This document shows positions 1-7,309 of a stretch of 14,593 nucleotides of DNA, one piece after another; position 1 is the stretch's first letter, and every line of letters starts with the position of its first letter. The notes under the pieces were generated by a model, which worked only from the letters and a program-made list of their open reading frames with translations, was not told where the DNA came from and searched no databases. This stretch comes from Candidatus Delongbacteria bacterium (GTDB lineage Bacteria > Delongbacteria > UBA4055). The translations under genes were made by a program, and so were the position numbers. The stretch lies in NCBI GenBank assembly GCA_027858795.1, contig JAQICF010000233.1, positions 1 to 14,593 of the forward strand. The letters run 5' to 3'.

Positions 1-1536
1 GGTAACTGGGCGATCCTGATCAGAAAATATACACATATAGGTTATATCACAGAAGCTTTCAGAAAGATGGAGATACCTTATACTCTTATTTTAAAAAGAG
101 ATCTCTTCGTACTTAATGAAGTTATGGAGTTCATCAATATACTTAAAGTAGGAATGAAAGTTTTAAAGCCTTCTGAGATTGAATTCATTGATAATGCCAA
201 GAATATATTTGATGATTTTACTGATACAGATGATATCTCATCAATGATCTACAAGATATTCTACAGTAAAACTTATAAGGATCACCTATATGGTTTTGAA
301 GATGCCGAGACTAAGTTAAGTAACATTGAAATCTTGATCTCAAACTTGATGGCTCTTTTAACTGATGCTGGTAGTGATAGAGAGAAATTCCTGACCGATA
401 TGGATATCAATATAGAAAATAATTCAGCTGGAGTTGTTGTTCATAATCCAAGGGCTGTGACTATTATGACTGTTCATAGTGCAAAAGGATTGGAGTTCGA
501 TAATTTGTTCCTGGCAAATATTGATGAATATGATAATAATATGACTGGTTTGTTCAATTATCTTAATCTTTGGGATGGTAAGCAAAATTATGTTGATTTT
601 TCTATGTCTGGTTACAAAAGTGTTACTGGTGAATCTCAAGGAAATTTCTTTCTGAATGAATATATTAAGTTTAAGAATAAAGAGTTTACGGATAGAGAGA
701 AAGCCAATCTTCTTTATGTTGCTATGACCAGAGCTAAGAAGTCACTTTCGGTGATTATTTCTACAAAGAAAAAAGAGCATGGTACTTCTGATGGTTCAAA
801 GACTATCGGTTGGGCAAAGTATTTGAAAGACTATGGAGAGGCGCAAGATAACTTAATTGATTATTTTAAATTTCATCAGCTTCCTGTTACTGATTTTGAT
901 CTAACGCCGTTTATTGATCCTAAAAACAATAATAAAAAGCCTTTTAATATCAGTGTTGAACATGAGCATGAGATTTCTTTTGAATTTAGTAAGGATATTG
1001 AATCAGCTACGAGTATTGCGCATAAAGATGATGAACCTTCTCATGAGACTGGTAGTAGTATTGCTTTTGATACGGGTAACTTTGTGCATTTGTTTTTGAG
1101 TAAAGAGATTAATAATATTTTTGATGATGATTACGATCTTAAGGCTAAGTTGAAGGAGTTTAAGAAGTTGGATTCTGCTTCACAAGGTGTGAGTTTGAAG
1201 ACTGTTGGGTCGATGCTTGAGAATGTTCGTTCTGATGTGAGTTTCAGGACTGCTGTTCTGGGTGGGAAGCTTTTATGTGAGAAGAATATTGTGCAGGTTT
1301 CTGACGGGAAGAAATTACAGGGTTATATTGATCTTGTGATTGTCTTTGATGATAAGGTTATTGTGCTTGATTATAAGACTTATATGAAGAATTTTCCTGA
1401 TGATGAGTTACTTAAGAAGTATCAGGTCCAGGTTGATATTTATGCTGATGCGTTGGCTAAGATATATCCTGGGAAGACGGTTGAGAAGTATTTGTATTTT
1501 GTGGGGAAGAGGGAAGCGGAATTGAGGGTGGTATGA
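1..1536 (+). CDS. UvrD/AddA-type helicase-nuclease, C-terminal part (5' truncated)
   Basis: The reading frame is open from the first base, so this is the 3' end of a longer gene; 511 codons are visible. In ATP-dependent helicase-exonucleases of the AddA/RecB type, this part couples superfamily 1 unwinding to end resection for recombination repair and degradation of foreign DNA. Visible helicase motifs are TVHSAKGLEFD (visible residues about 157-167, motif V region) and LLYVAMTRAKKSL (about 237-249, motif VI). A PD-(D/E)XK nuclease domain follows: GNFVH (His about 363), GYIDLV (Asp about 444), LDYKT (Asp 457, Lys 459) and YQVQVDIYA. The catalytic D...DxK pattern is intact. The first visible residues resemble the 2A/2B region before the motifs. 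Codons look more G-rich towards the 3' end than in the downstream island. It converges on the sigma-54 activator gene with 147 bp between. AddA is the closest family; assigning it as the genuine AddA subunit would need the missing N terminus and a neighbouring addB. Confidence 0.9.
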   Translation, partial: GNWAILIRKYTHIGYITEAFRKMEIPYTLILKRDLFVLNEVMEFINILKVGMKVLKPSEIEFIDNAKNIFDDFTDTDDISSMIYKIFYSKTYKDHLYGFEDAETKLSNIEILISNLMALLTDAGSDREKFLTDMDINIENNSAGVVVHNPRAVTIMTVHSAKGLEFDNLFLANIDEYDNNMTGLFNYLNLWDGKQNYVDFSMSGYKSVTGESQGNFFLNEYIKFKNKEFTDREKANLLYVAMTRAKKSLSVIISTKKKEHGTSDGSKTIGWAKYLKDYGEAQDNLIDYFKFHQLPVTDFDLTPFIDPKNNNKKPFNISVEHEHEISFEFSKDIESATSIAHKDDEPSHETGSSIAFDTGNFVHLFLSKEINNIFDDDYDLKAKLKEFKKLDSASQGVSLKTVGSMLENVRSDVSFRTAVLGGKLLCEKNIVQVSDGKKLQGYIDLVIVFDDKVIVLDYKTYMKNFPDDELLKKYQVQVDIYADALAKIYPGKTVEKYLYFVGKREAELRVV

Positions 1537-1604
1537 TTCTATCATCGCCCCTGGAATTCAAAATCCCAGGCACGAACTTTAATAATTTAAATTACAATTT
1601 TAGT

Positions 1605-1618
1605 ATTGCCCAGGTTGC
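1605..1618 (+). repeat. Left copy of a 14-bp near-identical direct repeat flanking the island
   Basis: ATTGCCCAGGTTGC here matches ATCGCCCAGGTTGC at 14035-14048 in the same orientation, 13 of 14 bases. It lies in the 147-bp gap between the convergent helicase-nuclease and activator genes. It could be a remnant attachment or target-site duplication, or a dispersed host repeat; the sequence alone does not decide. A separate 5-bp CCTGG/CCAGG inverted pair sits nearby at 1550-1569, without a T-tract. Confidence 0.4.
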
Positions 1619-1683
1619 GGTCTAATAGCGGTGTATGTATGTTTGTAGAATAAGTTGAGTGTGCTTTTGAGAAGTCGCTTATT

Positions 1684-3522
1684 TTATTTCTTAAACTTAG
1701 CCCTCATATTCCTGATTGATTGAGGATTTACGTCAAGTTGTTCAGCAATGTAATTATTATCCTTTCCTTGTCCATAGTAATATGTAAAGATTTGTTCTCT
1801 TAAATCTTCACTAAGACCTCTAGTTGTTAGGGCTTTGGACTTTATCATTTCTATTATACTTTCAATAGGTATAAATTTGATGGTAATATTTTCTTCCTCT
1901 GTCAACAACTTTTCAGGTATCGTTATTTCTAATTTATTAGCCTTTGGGTTGGACAAATAATTGAATAGAGATTGATTTACTAATTTTTCAAGTTCTCGAA
2001 TATTACCTGGGAAATTATATTCTTTTAATCTGTTGAAATTATCATCAGTTACTTTAATATTTTCCAGGTTATTTTTAACTTCATTGTCTTTGATAAATTT
2101 ATTTATAAAGTATGCAGTCAATAGTTCAATATCCTCTTTTCGTTCGACTAAATTGGGAGAATGTATTTCAGCACCTGTTATCCTATAATAAAAATCTTCT
2201 CTGAAATTCCCATTACTGATTTCTTCCTCAAGATTTTTGTTAGTAGCAAATATTAGTCTGGTTTCAAATTTGTTTTCTTCGATACTACCTAATGGTGTTA
2301 CAGTTCTTTCTTGAACTACTCTAAGTAATTTTGTTTGCTGGTTTTCAGGTAGATCTCCGATTTCATCTAGAAATAAAACTCCATTTTTTGCCATTTCGAA
2401 TGGGCTTGATTTTTTATTTACAGCACCACTGAATGCACCTTTTTCATATCCAAACATCTCCGCTTCGAATAATGTATCAGGTATTCCAGCACAGTTTTTT
2501 GATAAAAACTTACCTTTATTATTACTTAAATGAAAGATTGATTTTGCAATCAATTCTTTACCGGAACCATTACCTCCAAGTATTAGAATATCCTGCTTGT
2601 ATTTGGAGTAAAGAGTTAATAGTCTAAACATTTCTAAAGTTGCATTGCTTTTTCCAATTATTAAAGGAGCATCTTCCATTTGTATAAGCTCTACAATACC
2701 TTTAAAATATTCTATATTGAAATTCTGTTTCGAGATGAAATGATCTGCTCCCATTCGAAAAGATTTAAAAGCCATATCGAAATTATCATACCCGGAAAGC
2801 ATGATTACTTTTGTTTTAGGTGTCTTCTTTCGAATCTCCTTTAATATTTCAAACCCGTCTTTATCAGAATTTATGAACTCAATATCTAGGATAGCGATTT
2901 CTAATTTTTCAGAATTAACAACTGCCTTTGCATTTTCAATATTATCATTCAGGTGTAGACTATTATCAGATACATTCTGTTTTAGATCATCATCTGCAAA
3001 AAGTATAGATTCAGATTTTGTTTTGAGGAAGGAAATGATGTCCTTATAAATTGTACCTTTGAGTTTAGTATGCTCTGCAATTGATCTTTCAATATTTTCT
3101 TTTATTTCTTCTTCATCTTTAAAAATATCAGATTGAGCTATTATTTTAAAATGATCAATATTGATTAAGCCTGTTTTATTAAACTCTTTAATGAATCTAT
3201 TAACCCCATTAAGCAAGAGGATATATTGTACTCTATATATTCCTTTTTTAATTTTGACTTCTTTAACAAAACCACCAGAGAAGAATATTGTTGGAATACT
3301 ATTTTCTCGAATAATTGCGATATTATCATCTTTACATTCATCATTAATATCTGAATCATGTGCAAGTATCAGTTTATAATCCGCGATATTATCGGGGAAC
3401 TCTTCATAAATATCAAATTGGTCTCGGAATTCACCTAAGCTTTCGATAAGGTTGCTATATCTGTTTCCAATCTTATGTTTTTCATTAAAAACTAAACAAT
3501 ATTTTTTCAAACCATCCTCCAT
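1684..3522 (-). CDS. Sigma-54-dependent response regulator (bEBP) with N-terminal SDIN/FSGG domain
   Basis: This 612-residue protein is an NtrC-class activator that would hydrolyse ATP to remodel sigma-54 RNA polymerase. Domains in order: an unusual N-terminal alpha/beta domain (about 7-124) with HDSDIN (55-60) and FFSGG (80-84); a receiver (about 170-283) with DDD 177-179, phospho-acceptor D213, S243 and K265; and an AAA+ domain with Walker A GGNGSGK (316-322), sigma-54 loop GAFSGA (362-367, Ser in place of the usual Thr), Walker B LFLDE (383-387), sensor N428, arginine fingers R441/R447 and sensor II FPGNIREL (504-511). The C-terminal HTH is at about 582-610. Most NtrC-type proteins have the receiver first, so the extra leading domain is unusual; it is matched in the middle protein of the kinase operon. 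The ATG at 3522 has no upstream Shine-Dalgarno, but GGAGG at 3516-3520 sits 5 nt before an in-frame TTG at 3510, a plausible true start. It is transcribed divergently from a sigma-54 promoter that it probably activates. Confidence 0.93.
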   Translation of the reverse strand: MEDGLKKYCLVFNEKHKIGNRYSNLIESLGEFRDQFDIYEEFPDNIADYKLILAHDSDINDECKDDNIAIIRENSIPTIFFSGGFVKEVKIKKGIYRVQYILLLNGVNRFIKEFNKTGLINIDHFKIIAQSDIFKDEEEIKENIERSIAEHTKLKGTIYKDIISFLKTKSESILFADDDLKQNVSDNSLHLNDNIENAKAVVNSEKLEIAILDIEFINSDKDGFEILKEIRKKTPKTKVIMLSGYDNFDMAFKSFRMGADHFISKQNFNIEYFKGIVELIQMEDAPLIIGKSNATLEMFRLLTLYSKYKQDILILGGNGSGKELIAKSIFHLSNNKGKFLSKNCAGIPDTLFEAEMFGYEKGAFSGAVNKKSSPFEMAKNGVLFLDEIGDLPENQQTKLLRVVQERTVTPLGSIEENKFETRLIFATNKNLEEEISNGNFREDFYYRITGAEIHSPNLVERKEDIELLTAYFINKFIKDNEVKNNLENIKVTDDNFNRLKEYNFPGNIRELEKLVNQSLFNYLSNPKANKLEITIPEKLLTEEENITIKFIPIESIIEMIKSKALTTRGLSEDLREQIFTYYYGQGKDNNYIAEQLDVNPQSIRNMRAKFKK

Positions 3523-3543
3523 AATTGAAAAGCGAACTAAAAA

Positions 3544-3585
3544 GATTATGTAATATAATGCAAATAGTTGGCTGTGTCAATAATC
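3544..3585. promoter_or_regulatory. Candidate operator/enhancer: spaced inverted repeat over the activator promoter
   Basis: GATTAT (3544-3549) and ATAATC (3580-3585) form a 6-bp inverted repeat spaced about 36 bp centre to centre. The right arm abuts a perfect palindrome CATATATG (3585-3592), and TTGTT/AACAA follows at 3601-3612. They lie roughly 75-115 bp upstream of the -24 box, a usual distance for bEBP enhancer sites, and overlap the activator's own promoter, which would allow autoregulation. The repeats are short and AT-rich, so chance is a real alternative. Confidence 0.3.
3552..3580 (-). promoter_or_regulatory. Sigma-70-type promoter of the activator gene
   Basis: Read on the minus strand, the -35 is TTGACA (3580-3575, exact consensus), the spacer is 17 bp, and the -10 is TATATT (3557-3552). 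Transcription would begin near 3545, leaving a leader of about 23 nt before the ATG at 3522 or 35 nt before the TTG at 3510. This suggests the activator is made by the housekeeping polymerase and held inactive until signalled. Confidence 0.7.
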
Positions 3586-3657
3586 ATATATGGTTTGTTG
3601 TTGTTAAAACAATGTAAATACAATAATAATAGTAAAATAGACCTGCATGAAATGTAT

Positions 3658-3673
3658 TGGCACGGTAGTTGCA
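3658..3673 (+). promoter_or_regulatory. Consensus sigma-54 (-24/-12) promoter
   Basis: TGGCACGGTAGTTGCA fits the sigma-54 consensus TGGCACG-N4-TTGCA at every defined position; GG (3659-3660) and GC (3671-3672) are 12 bp apart. Initiation would fall about 12 nt downstream, near 3684, giving a leader of roughly 22 nt that contains the AGGAG (3695-3699) of the RadC-like gene. A bEBP gene is divergently adjacent, the classic arrangement. The promoter would drive 3706-4227 and the genes after it. Confidence 0.9.
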
Positions 3674-3705
3674 ATTAAGAGAGGTAACTAAAACAGGAGA
3701 ATAAA

Positions 3706-4227
3706 ATGAAAAGAAACAAAATGAGAAACATTAAAGTGATAGAAACAATGACAAAAGATGAATTGATAAAACTTGTATTACAAAATTCAAAAGTAATAGA
3801 AAAAAATTATGCTAAAGACTATGATGAAATATTGAATAAGATAGATATTAGTGAATATAACTTTGATTATGAGAACCTATTTATTTTTTGTATGGAATCA
3901 AACAATATAATAATAAAAATGCTTCATTATACATCAGCCGAAACAAACAGTGTTAATTTCAATCTTCTCAATGTTATAAAAGATATAATGAATTCGCCAA
4001 TGACTTCTAAAGTGATAATGGCACATAATCACCCAACTGGTAGTCTAACACCATCACAAGCAGATTGTAATTCAACCAGAAGATTGTTTGCATCAATGTC
4101 TGTGCTAGGTTTAGATTTGATCGATAGCTTAATATTTAATAATTGCGACGTATACTCTATGAAAGTAAAAAGACCGAAATTATTCGTAACAGTAGCATCA
4201 AAACTAAAAAAAATGATAATGGTGTAA
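3706..4227 (+). CDS. Short RadC-like JAMM/MPN-domain protein
   Basis: This 173-residue protein carries the RadC form of the JAMM metal-binding signature: HNHPTGSLTPSQAD at residues 107-120, giving H107, H109, S117 and D120 (HxHx7SxxD). The domain is in RadC-family proteins, which frequently occur in mobile elements and defence islands; their biochemical role remains unsettled despite the historic 'DNA repair' name. Full RadC proteins are usually about 220 residues with an N-terminal helix-hairpin-helix. Here the N-terminal about 55 residues are shorter, charged and not recognisably HhH. The start is set by AGGAG at 3695-3699, 6 nt before the ATG. It is the first gene after the sigma-54 promoter, and the HNH gene begins 35 bp after its stop. 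The basic C terminus (KLKKMIMV) is unexplained. Confidence 0.88.
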   Translation: MKRNKMRNIKVIETMTKDELIKLVLQNSKVIEKNYAKDYDEILNKIDISEYNFDYENLFIFCMESNNIIIKMLHYTSAETNSVNFNLLNVIKDIMNSPMTSKVIMAHNHPTGSLTPSQADCNSTRRLFASMSVLGLDLIDSLIFNNCDVYSMKVKRPKLFVTVASKLKKMIMV

Positions 4228-4262
4228 AACCCAAAAATAAAAAACAATAAAAGGAGTACAAA

Positions 4263-4529
4263 ATGGCAAGATTTACAAGAAGTTCAGGAAGAAGTAGTTC
4301 ATCTAGAAGCAACGGGTGCAGTACAAGGACAAATTCGAGTGGGTATAGGCAATATAACTCTGGTAGTGGGTGGAAATACACCCATAGAACTGTTGCAGCT
4401 AACAAAGTAGGAGGTTCGATTCATAAAGGGATGCAGGTTCATCATGTCAATGGCAATAAGCTAGATAACAGACCTTCTAATTTAACGGTGCTTTCTGCTT
4501 CGGCACACTCTAAGGTCCACAAGACTTAG
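4263..4529 (+). CDS. Small HNH endonuclease with Ser/Arg-rich N terminus
   Basis: This 88-residue protein ends in a compact HNH fold of the phage/homing type: THRTVAANKVGG, then VHHVNGNKLDNRPSNLTVLS, then AHSKVH. Key residues are H60-H61, N73 and H82/H86. The family cuts or nicks DNA using one divalent metal ion. Residues 1-37 are almost entirely Ser, Arg, Gly, Thr and Asn, probably disordered and DNA-binding, with no recognisable specificity domain. A good AGGAG (from about 4252) precedes the ATG. It lies between the RadC-like gene and a short basic ORF, and probably shares their sigma-54 transcript. It could be a genome-resident nicking enzyme, a remnant of a group I intron/homing gene, or a functional effector; the intact motif argues against decay. 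Confidence 0.85.
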   Translation: MARFTRSSGRSSSSRSNGCSTRTNSSGYRQYNSGSGWKYTHRTVAANKVGGSIHKGMQVHHVNGNKLDNRPSNLTVLSASAHSKVHKT

Positions 4530-4589
4530 AGTATATTCCAACCAAAAGAAAAAAGAAGAAAATTAACTAAAGGATAATTAATAGATAAG

Positions 4590-4718
4590 ATGAAGATAAA
4601 TAGACTGGAAATATTAAAATCAGTAAGAAGAACGACTACTAAAAGACCAACAGTCTTCAAATCAAAAAAGGTCTATAACAGAAAGAATAAGAATTGGAAA
4701 AATAAAATTAATAACTAA
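4590..4718 (+). CDS. Small basic protein of 42 residues, unrecognised
   Basis: An ATG at 4590 opens a 42-codon frame ending TAA at 4716-4718. The product is extremely basic, with many Lys/Arg residues and few acidic ones (for example SVRRTTTKRP and SKKVYNRKNKNWKNK), which fits nucleic-acid binding. It fills much of the otherwise empty 199-bp gap between the HNH and first lipoprotein genes. Against it, the nearest Shine-Dalgarno-like AGGA (4571-4574) is 15 nt from the ATG, longer than for its neighbours, and AT-rich spacers readily give Lys/Asn codons. I recognise no family. Confidence 0.45.
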   Translation: MKINRLEILKSVRRTTTKRPTVFKSKKVYNRKNKNWKNKINN

Positions 4719-4728
4719 GGAGAACATC

Positions 4729-5349
4729 ATGAAAAACACAATTTATACAACAATAATCGTAGCAGTAGCAATCTTATTATCAATTACTTCATGTACAAAA
4801 ATGGTTAATGATGAACTAGTAGAAGATCCGATTATGAAGAAATTAAGTCAAATAGAACCTATTGTATGTGCAGTTGTGGATGATCCTATTCTAACATTTA
4901 AGGTTTATTCAGAAGGAAGGTATCCTATGACAGCTCAGAGAGGTTTGCGTATCAGTGCTGAAGCAGAGGCTGCTCATATTATGAGATCATTCGTTGTAGA
5001 TCAGATAATTTTAGCCGCAAATTCGGAAGGAGCTAACGGGATCACAGATGAAGTGTTGGTTCAGGAAATAACTTCAGGTATTAAAGCAGAAGGAGTAATA
5101 TCAGGTTTAGTTATGACCCAGAGGAAAGATCTGTTTCTGAAGAAAGCTGATGGCACCAGATATGCGTATTGCGAAGGTACATTTTGCTTCACTGACCCAT
5201 CTTCTATACATAAGATAGTTAACAACATGGTAGAAAATGCTGAAGAAAGTGTTATTGCAAGTCAGAAATACGATGAGAATTTGAAAAATATAATTAAGAA
5301 AGCAAAGAGCAATATTCAAACTTTCAAGGATAAGGATATTTTCGATTAG
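4729..5349 (+). CDS. Predicted lipoprotein, LPP20-like, 206 residues
   Basis: The N terminus is a type II signal peptide: Lys after Met, a hydrophobic stretch and a lipobox SITSC with the modified Cys at 22. The mature protein (about residues 55-165) has an Ala-rich helix (QRGLRISAEAEAAHIMRSF) followed by beta-rich sequence ending in a YAYCEGTFCFT strand, an arrangement like LPP20/FlgO-type envelope lipoproteins. The C-terminal about 45 residues look like a charged helix. AGGAG lies 6 nt before the ATG. It is the first of three consecutive lipoprotein genes and is built like the next one. The role is unknown; an envelope location is the only firm inference. Confidence 0.75.
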   Translation: MKNTIYTTIIVAVAILLSITSCTKMVNDELVEDPIMKKLSQIEPIVCAVVDDPILTFKVYSEGRYPMTAQRGLRISAEAEAAHIMRSFVVDQIILAANSEGANGITDEVLVQEITSGIKAEGVISGLVMTQRKDLFLKKADGTRYAYCEGTFCFTDPSSIHKIVNNMVENAEESVIASQKYDENLKNIIKKAKSNIQTFKDKDIFD

Positions 5350-5405
5350 TGACTCATTTAAATACGATAATTCTTTTGCTGCTAACTGTTAATAGGAGAG
5401 TCATA

Positions 5406-6491
5406 ATGAAGATATGTTTTTACATACTGGTTGCACTTGTTATGATTTCTTGTACAGGTATGTCAAAAATTTCAAAAGATGATTCCGATATAGCTTCAAG
5501 TAATCAAAGTATCAAGAATATTACAATTGTAAATCAAAAATCACTGGATGATCAGGATATTCTTTACTGTGGTGATGGCTATGGTATGACACCTAATCAG
5601 GCCTTAAAGAAAGCAAAAAAATCAGCTCTTATAGAGATGTCATCATCACTTGCCAGTTTTGTTATTTCAAATTCATCTCAGAATGTAAATGATGTTTCAG
5701 GATACTCTAGTATAGTAAGTCGCCTTAGAGATCAGATCTATAGTATGAATGTGATAGTGGATCATCAGGTTGTTAAATATGAAGAGATAGAAGAGTTTGG
5801 AGGTTATAGATGTAAACTCTTTCTGTCATTTCAATCTAAAGCAGCTCGAATTATAGCATCAGAAAGATCAGAAAAACTTTTACAGGAATTAGTGGATAAT
5901 GCTAAGGAATATGAAGGTAAAGAAAATTCACAGGTGAGTACAAATATTGGCAAGTATTTTGTAAACGATAATAATTTAAACGATCTGTACAATGATATAG
6001 AATTTTCTGAAAAAGGTATCTCAAAAAAAGAAATTACAAATTTTACATTTGCAAAATATATAATGAAAATATCCAAGGATTACAGGATTACATGTATAAA
6101 GGATACTATTTATGTAGAAGATATCCCCTTAGCAAATGGGTTTCATATTAGCGACAACAGAATTATCCCAAAAAGGTTTACTGAAAATGTGCCAGTACTT
6201 GCTACTCCAGTCGGTATTAAAATATTCTTGAAGATAATAAACAGGATCTATTATAGTTCAAACAGCAGGAATTATTTATCTCTTCTTTCAGTAAAAGATT
6301 ATTATTCGATCTACAATGATCTTGGGGTTAGGCCATATCTAACGGATTATGTTTTCAAAGGGGATCATGAAGGACCTGAAATTAAATTTATCATTAAGTT
6401 TTCCAGTAAGAGAATTAAGGTCAGTAAACTAATGGAGTATTATTCTACTGAAAAGAACTATGCAAATTTTTTCATTAAAATCAAATCTTAA
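5406..6491 (+). CDS. Predicted lipoprotein with LPP20/FlgO-like domain, 361 residues
   Basis: The start is placed at ATG 5406, not at an in-frame GTG at 5349, because AGGAG (5394-5398) sits 7 nt upstream and the ATG opens directly on a signal peptide with lipobox MISC (Cys16). Mature residues about 45-165 resemble an LPP20/flagellar-assembly-type domain: YCGDGYGMTPNQAL, an Ala/Lys-rich helix and a closing strand GGYRCKLFLSF. The same pattern appears in the preceding protein, so the two may be diverged paralogues. Residues about 175-361 form a second, mixed alpha/beta region that I do not recognise. The next gene starts 12 nt after the stop, so the two are co-transcribed. Confidence 0.78.
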   Translation: MKICFYILVALVMISCTGMSKISKDDSDIASSNQSIKNITIVNQKSLDDQDILYCGDGYGMTPNQALKKAKKSALIEMSSSLASFVISNSSQNVNDVSGYSSIVSRLRDQIYSMNVIVDHQVVKYEEIEEFGGYRCKLFLSFQSKAARIIASERSEKLLQELVDNAKEYEGKENSQVSTNIGKYFVNDNNLNDLYNDIEFSEKGISKKEITNFTFAKYIMKISKDYRITCIKDTIYVEDIPLANGFHISDNRIIPKRFTENVPVLATPVGIKIFLKIINRIYYSSNSRNYLSLLSVKDYYSIYNDLGVRPYLTDYVFKGDHEGPEIKFIIKFSSKRIKVSKLMEYYSTEKNYANFFIKIKS

Positions 6492-6503
6492 AGGAGAATA
6501 ATT

Positions 6504-7097
6504 ATGAAGAATTTTGGAATATTGACAGTTTGTCTTTTAATCGTTTTTGTGTTTTTAGGATGCAAACCTACACAGAATGATTTTCAATATGAACCCTTTA
6601 ACATAAAAAGAAATGTAAAGACAGAGAGTAATACTGGTAAAAATGATTCAGTTGAAGATTATCAACCTAACATTGAAAGTTTCAATATCCAGTTGTTTCA
6701 AAATCAGTTTGATGAATTTGCTTATAATTTAAAGATAATATCTGATAAAGAATTTACCTCAATAGAAAGGAATAAAGCATTTAGTAATCTTTCAGGATTG
6801 TTTTATCAAAAAGGACTTGTTGAATATTATTATAAAGGGCAAATTCAAAGATCAGGATCGAGAGTTTATTTTAAAAAAGTGATGTCAACAAATTGCAAGA
6901 TATCTTTTGCAAACATTCGTCATAAATATGATCTAAAAAATGATATACCTACTATAATATTTGATGCGGTGAAATTAATATATCAACCTGATACCGAAGA
7001 GAAATATCTTATATCGATAAGTGTTGAAATGGTTAACAATAATAGTGAACCGATGATAACGAATATAACAATAAATGATATGGAAAAATGTTTTTGA
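6504..7097 (+). CDS. Predicted lipoprotein, 197 residues, unrecognised
   Basis: The N terminus is hydrophobic with lipobox VFLGC (Cys20), so export and lipidation are predicted. After a polar, probably unstructured linker (about 21-55), the rest alternates short strands and helices without a family signature I recognise. The ribosome binding site AAGGAG overlaps the stop of the previous gene, a sign of translational coupling. It is the last of the three lipoprotein genes; 235 bp of AT-rich non-coding DNA follows before the kinase gene, with no strong terminator visible, so read-through into the kinase operon is possible. Confidence 0.75.
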   Translation: MKNFGILTVCLLIVFVFLGCKPTQNDFQYEPFNIKRNVKTESNTGKNDSVEDYQPNIESFNIQLFQNQFDEFAYNLKIISDKEFTSIERNKAFSNLSGLFYQKGLVEYYYKGQIQRSGSRVYFKKVMSTNCKISFANIRHKYDLKNDIPTIIFDAVKLIYQPDTEEKYLISISVEMVNNNSEPMITNITINDMEKCF

Positions 7098-7204
7098 TAT
7101 TAAAGTTATTAAAAATAAGATTCAATGAATTAGATTGCTACAAACAAATAAATAAATTGAGTTGAAAAAAAGAGAGAGAAGATTTAGATTAAAATATTAT
7201 TTAA

Positions 7205-7233
7205 TTGAAGTGATAATAGTTGAAATATATAAG
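7205..7233 (+). promoter_or_regulatory. Candidate promoter for the kinase operon
   Basis: TTGAAG (7205-7210) and TATAAG (7228-7233) are separated by 17 bp, 4/6 and 5/6 matches to the sigma-70 consensus. Transcription would start about 7240, with a leader of about 90 nt. In such AT-rich DNA a match of this quality can arise by chance. No -24/-12 element is visible in this gap. Confidence 0.35.
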
Positions 7234-7289
7234 AATTAACTATCGAGAAGGGAAAAGCAATAAAAATAGAAATGATATTGAAGAAAATA

Positions 7290-7309
7290 CCAACTGATAA
7301 AAAAGTTGG
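7290..7309 (+). repeat. Small inverted repeat in the kinase-operon leader
   Basis: CCAACT (7290-7295) and AGTTGG (7304-7309) are perfect 6-bp arms around an 8-nt A-rich loop. It lies 11 nt before the AGGAG (7321-7325) of the kinase gene. It could be an mRNA hairpin affecting translation, a repressor site, or a weak terminator from upstream, although no T-run follows. Confidence 0.4.

Noticed and set aside
1428..1435. CCAGGTTG, a third partial copy of the flanking repeat
   Set aside because: Only 8 bases match and they encode the conserved QVQVD region of the nuclease domain.
4157..4405. Minus-strand open frame of 82 codons with many Leu
   Set aside because: It overlaps the RadC-like and HNH genes, which have clear motifs and ribosome binding sites; it is the antisense of Ser/Arg/Lys-rich codons.
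5151..5166. TGGCACC-AGAT-ATGCG, a second possible -24/-12 promoter
   Set aside because: It lies inside the first lipoprotein gene and the -12 part is ATGC rather than TTGC; a chance match is likely.
5349..5405. GTG start for the second lipoprotein, adding 19 residues
   Set aside because: The extra residues would precede the signal peptide, and AGGAG is correctly spaced for ATG 5406.
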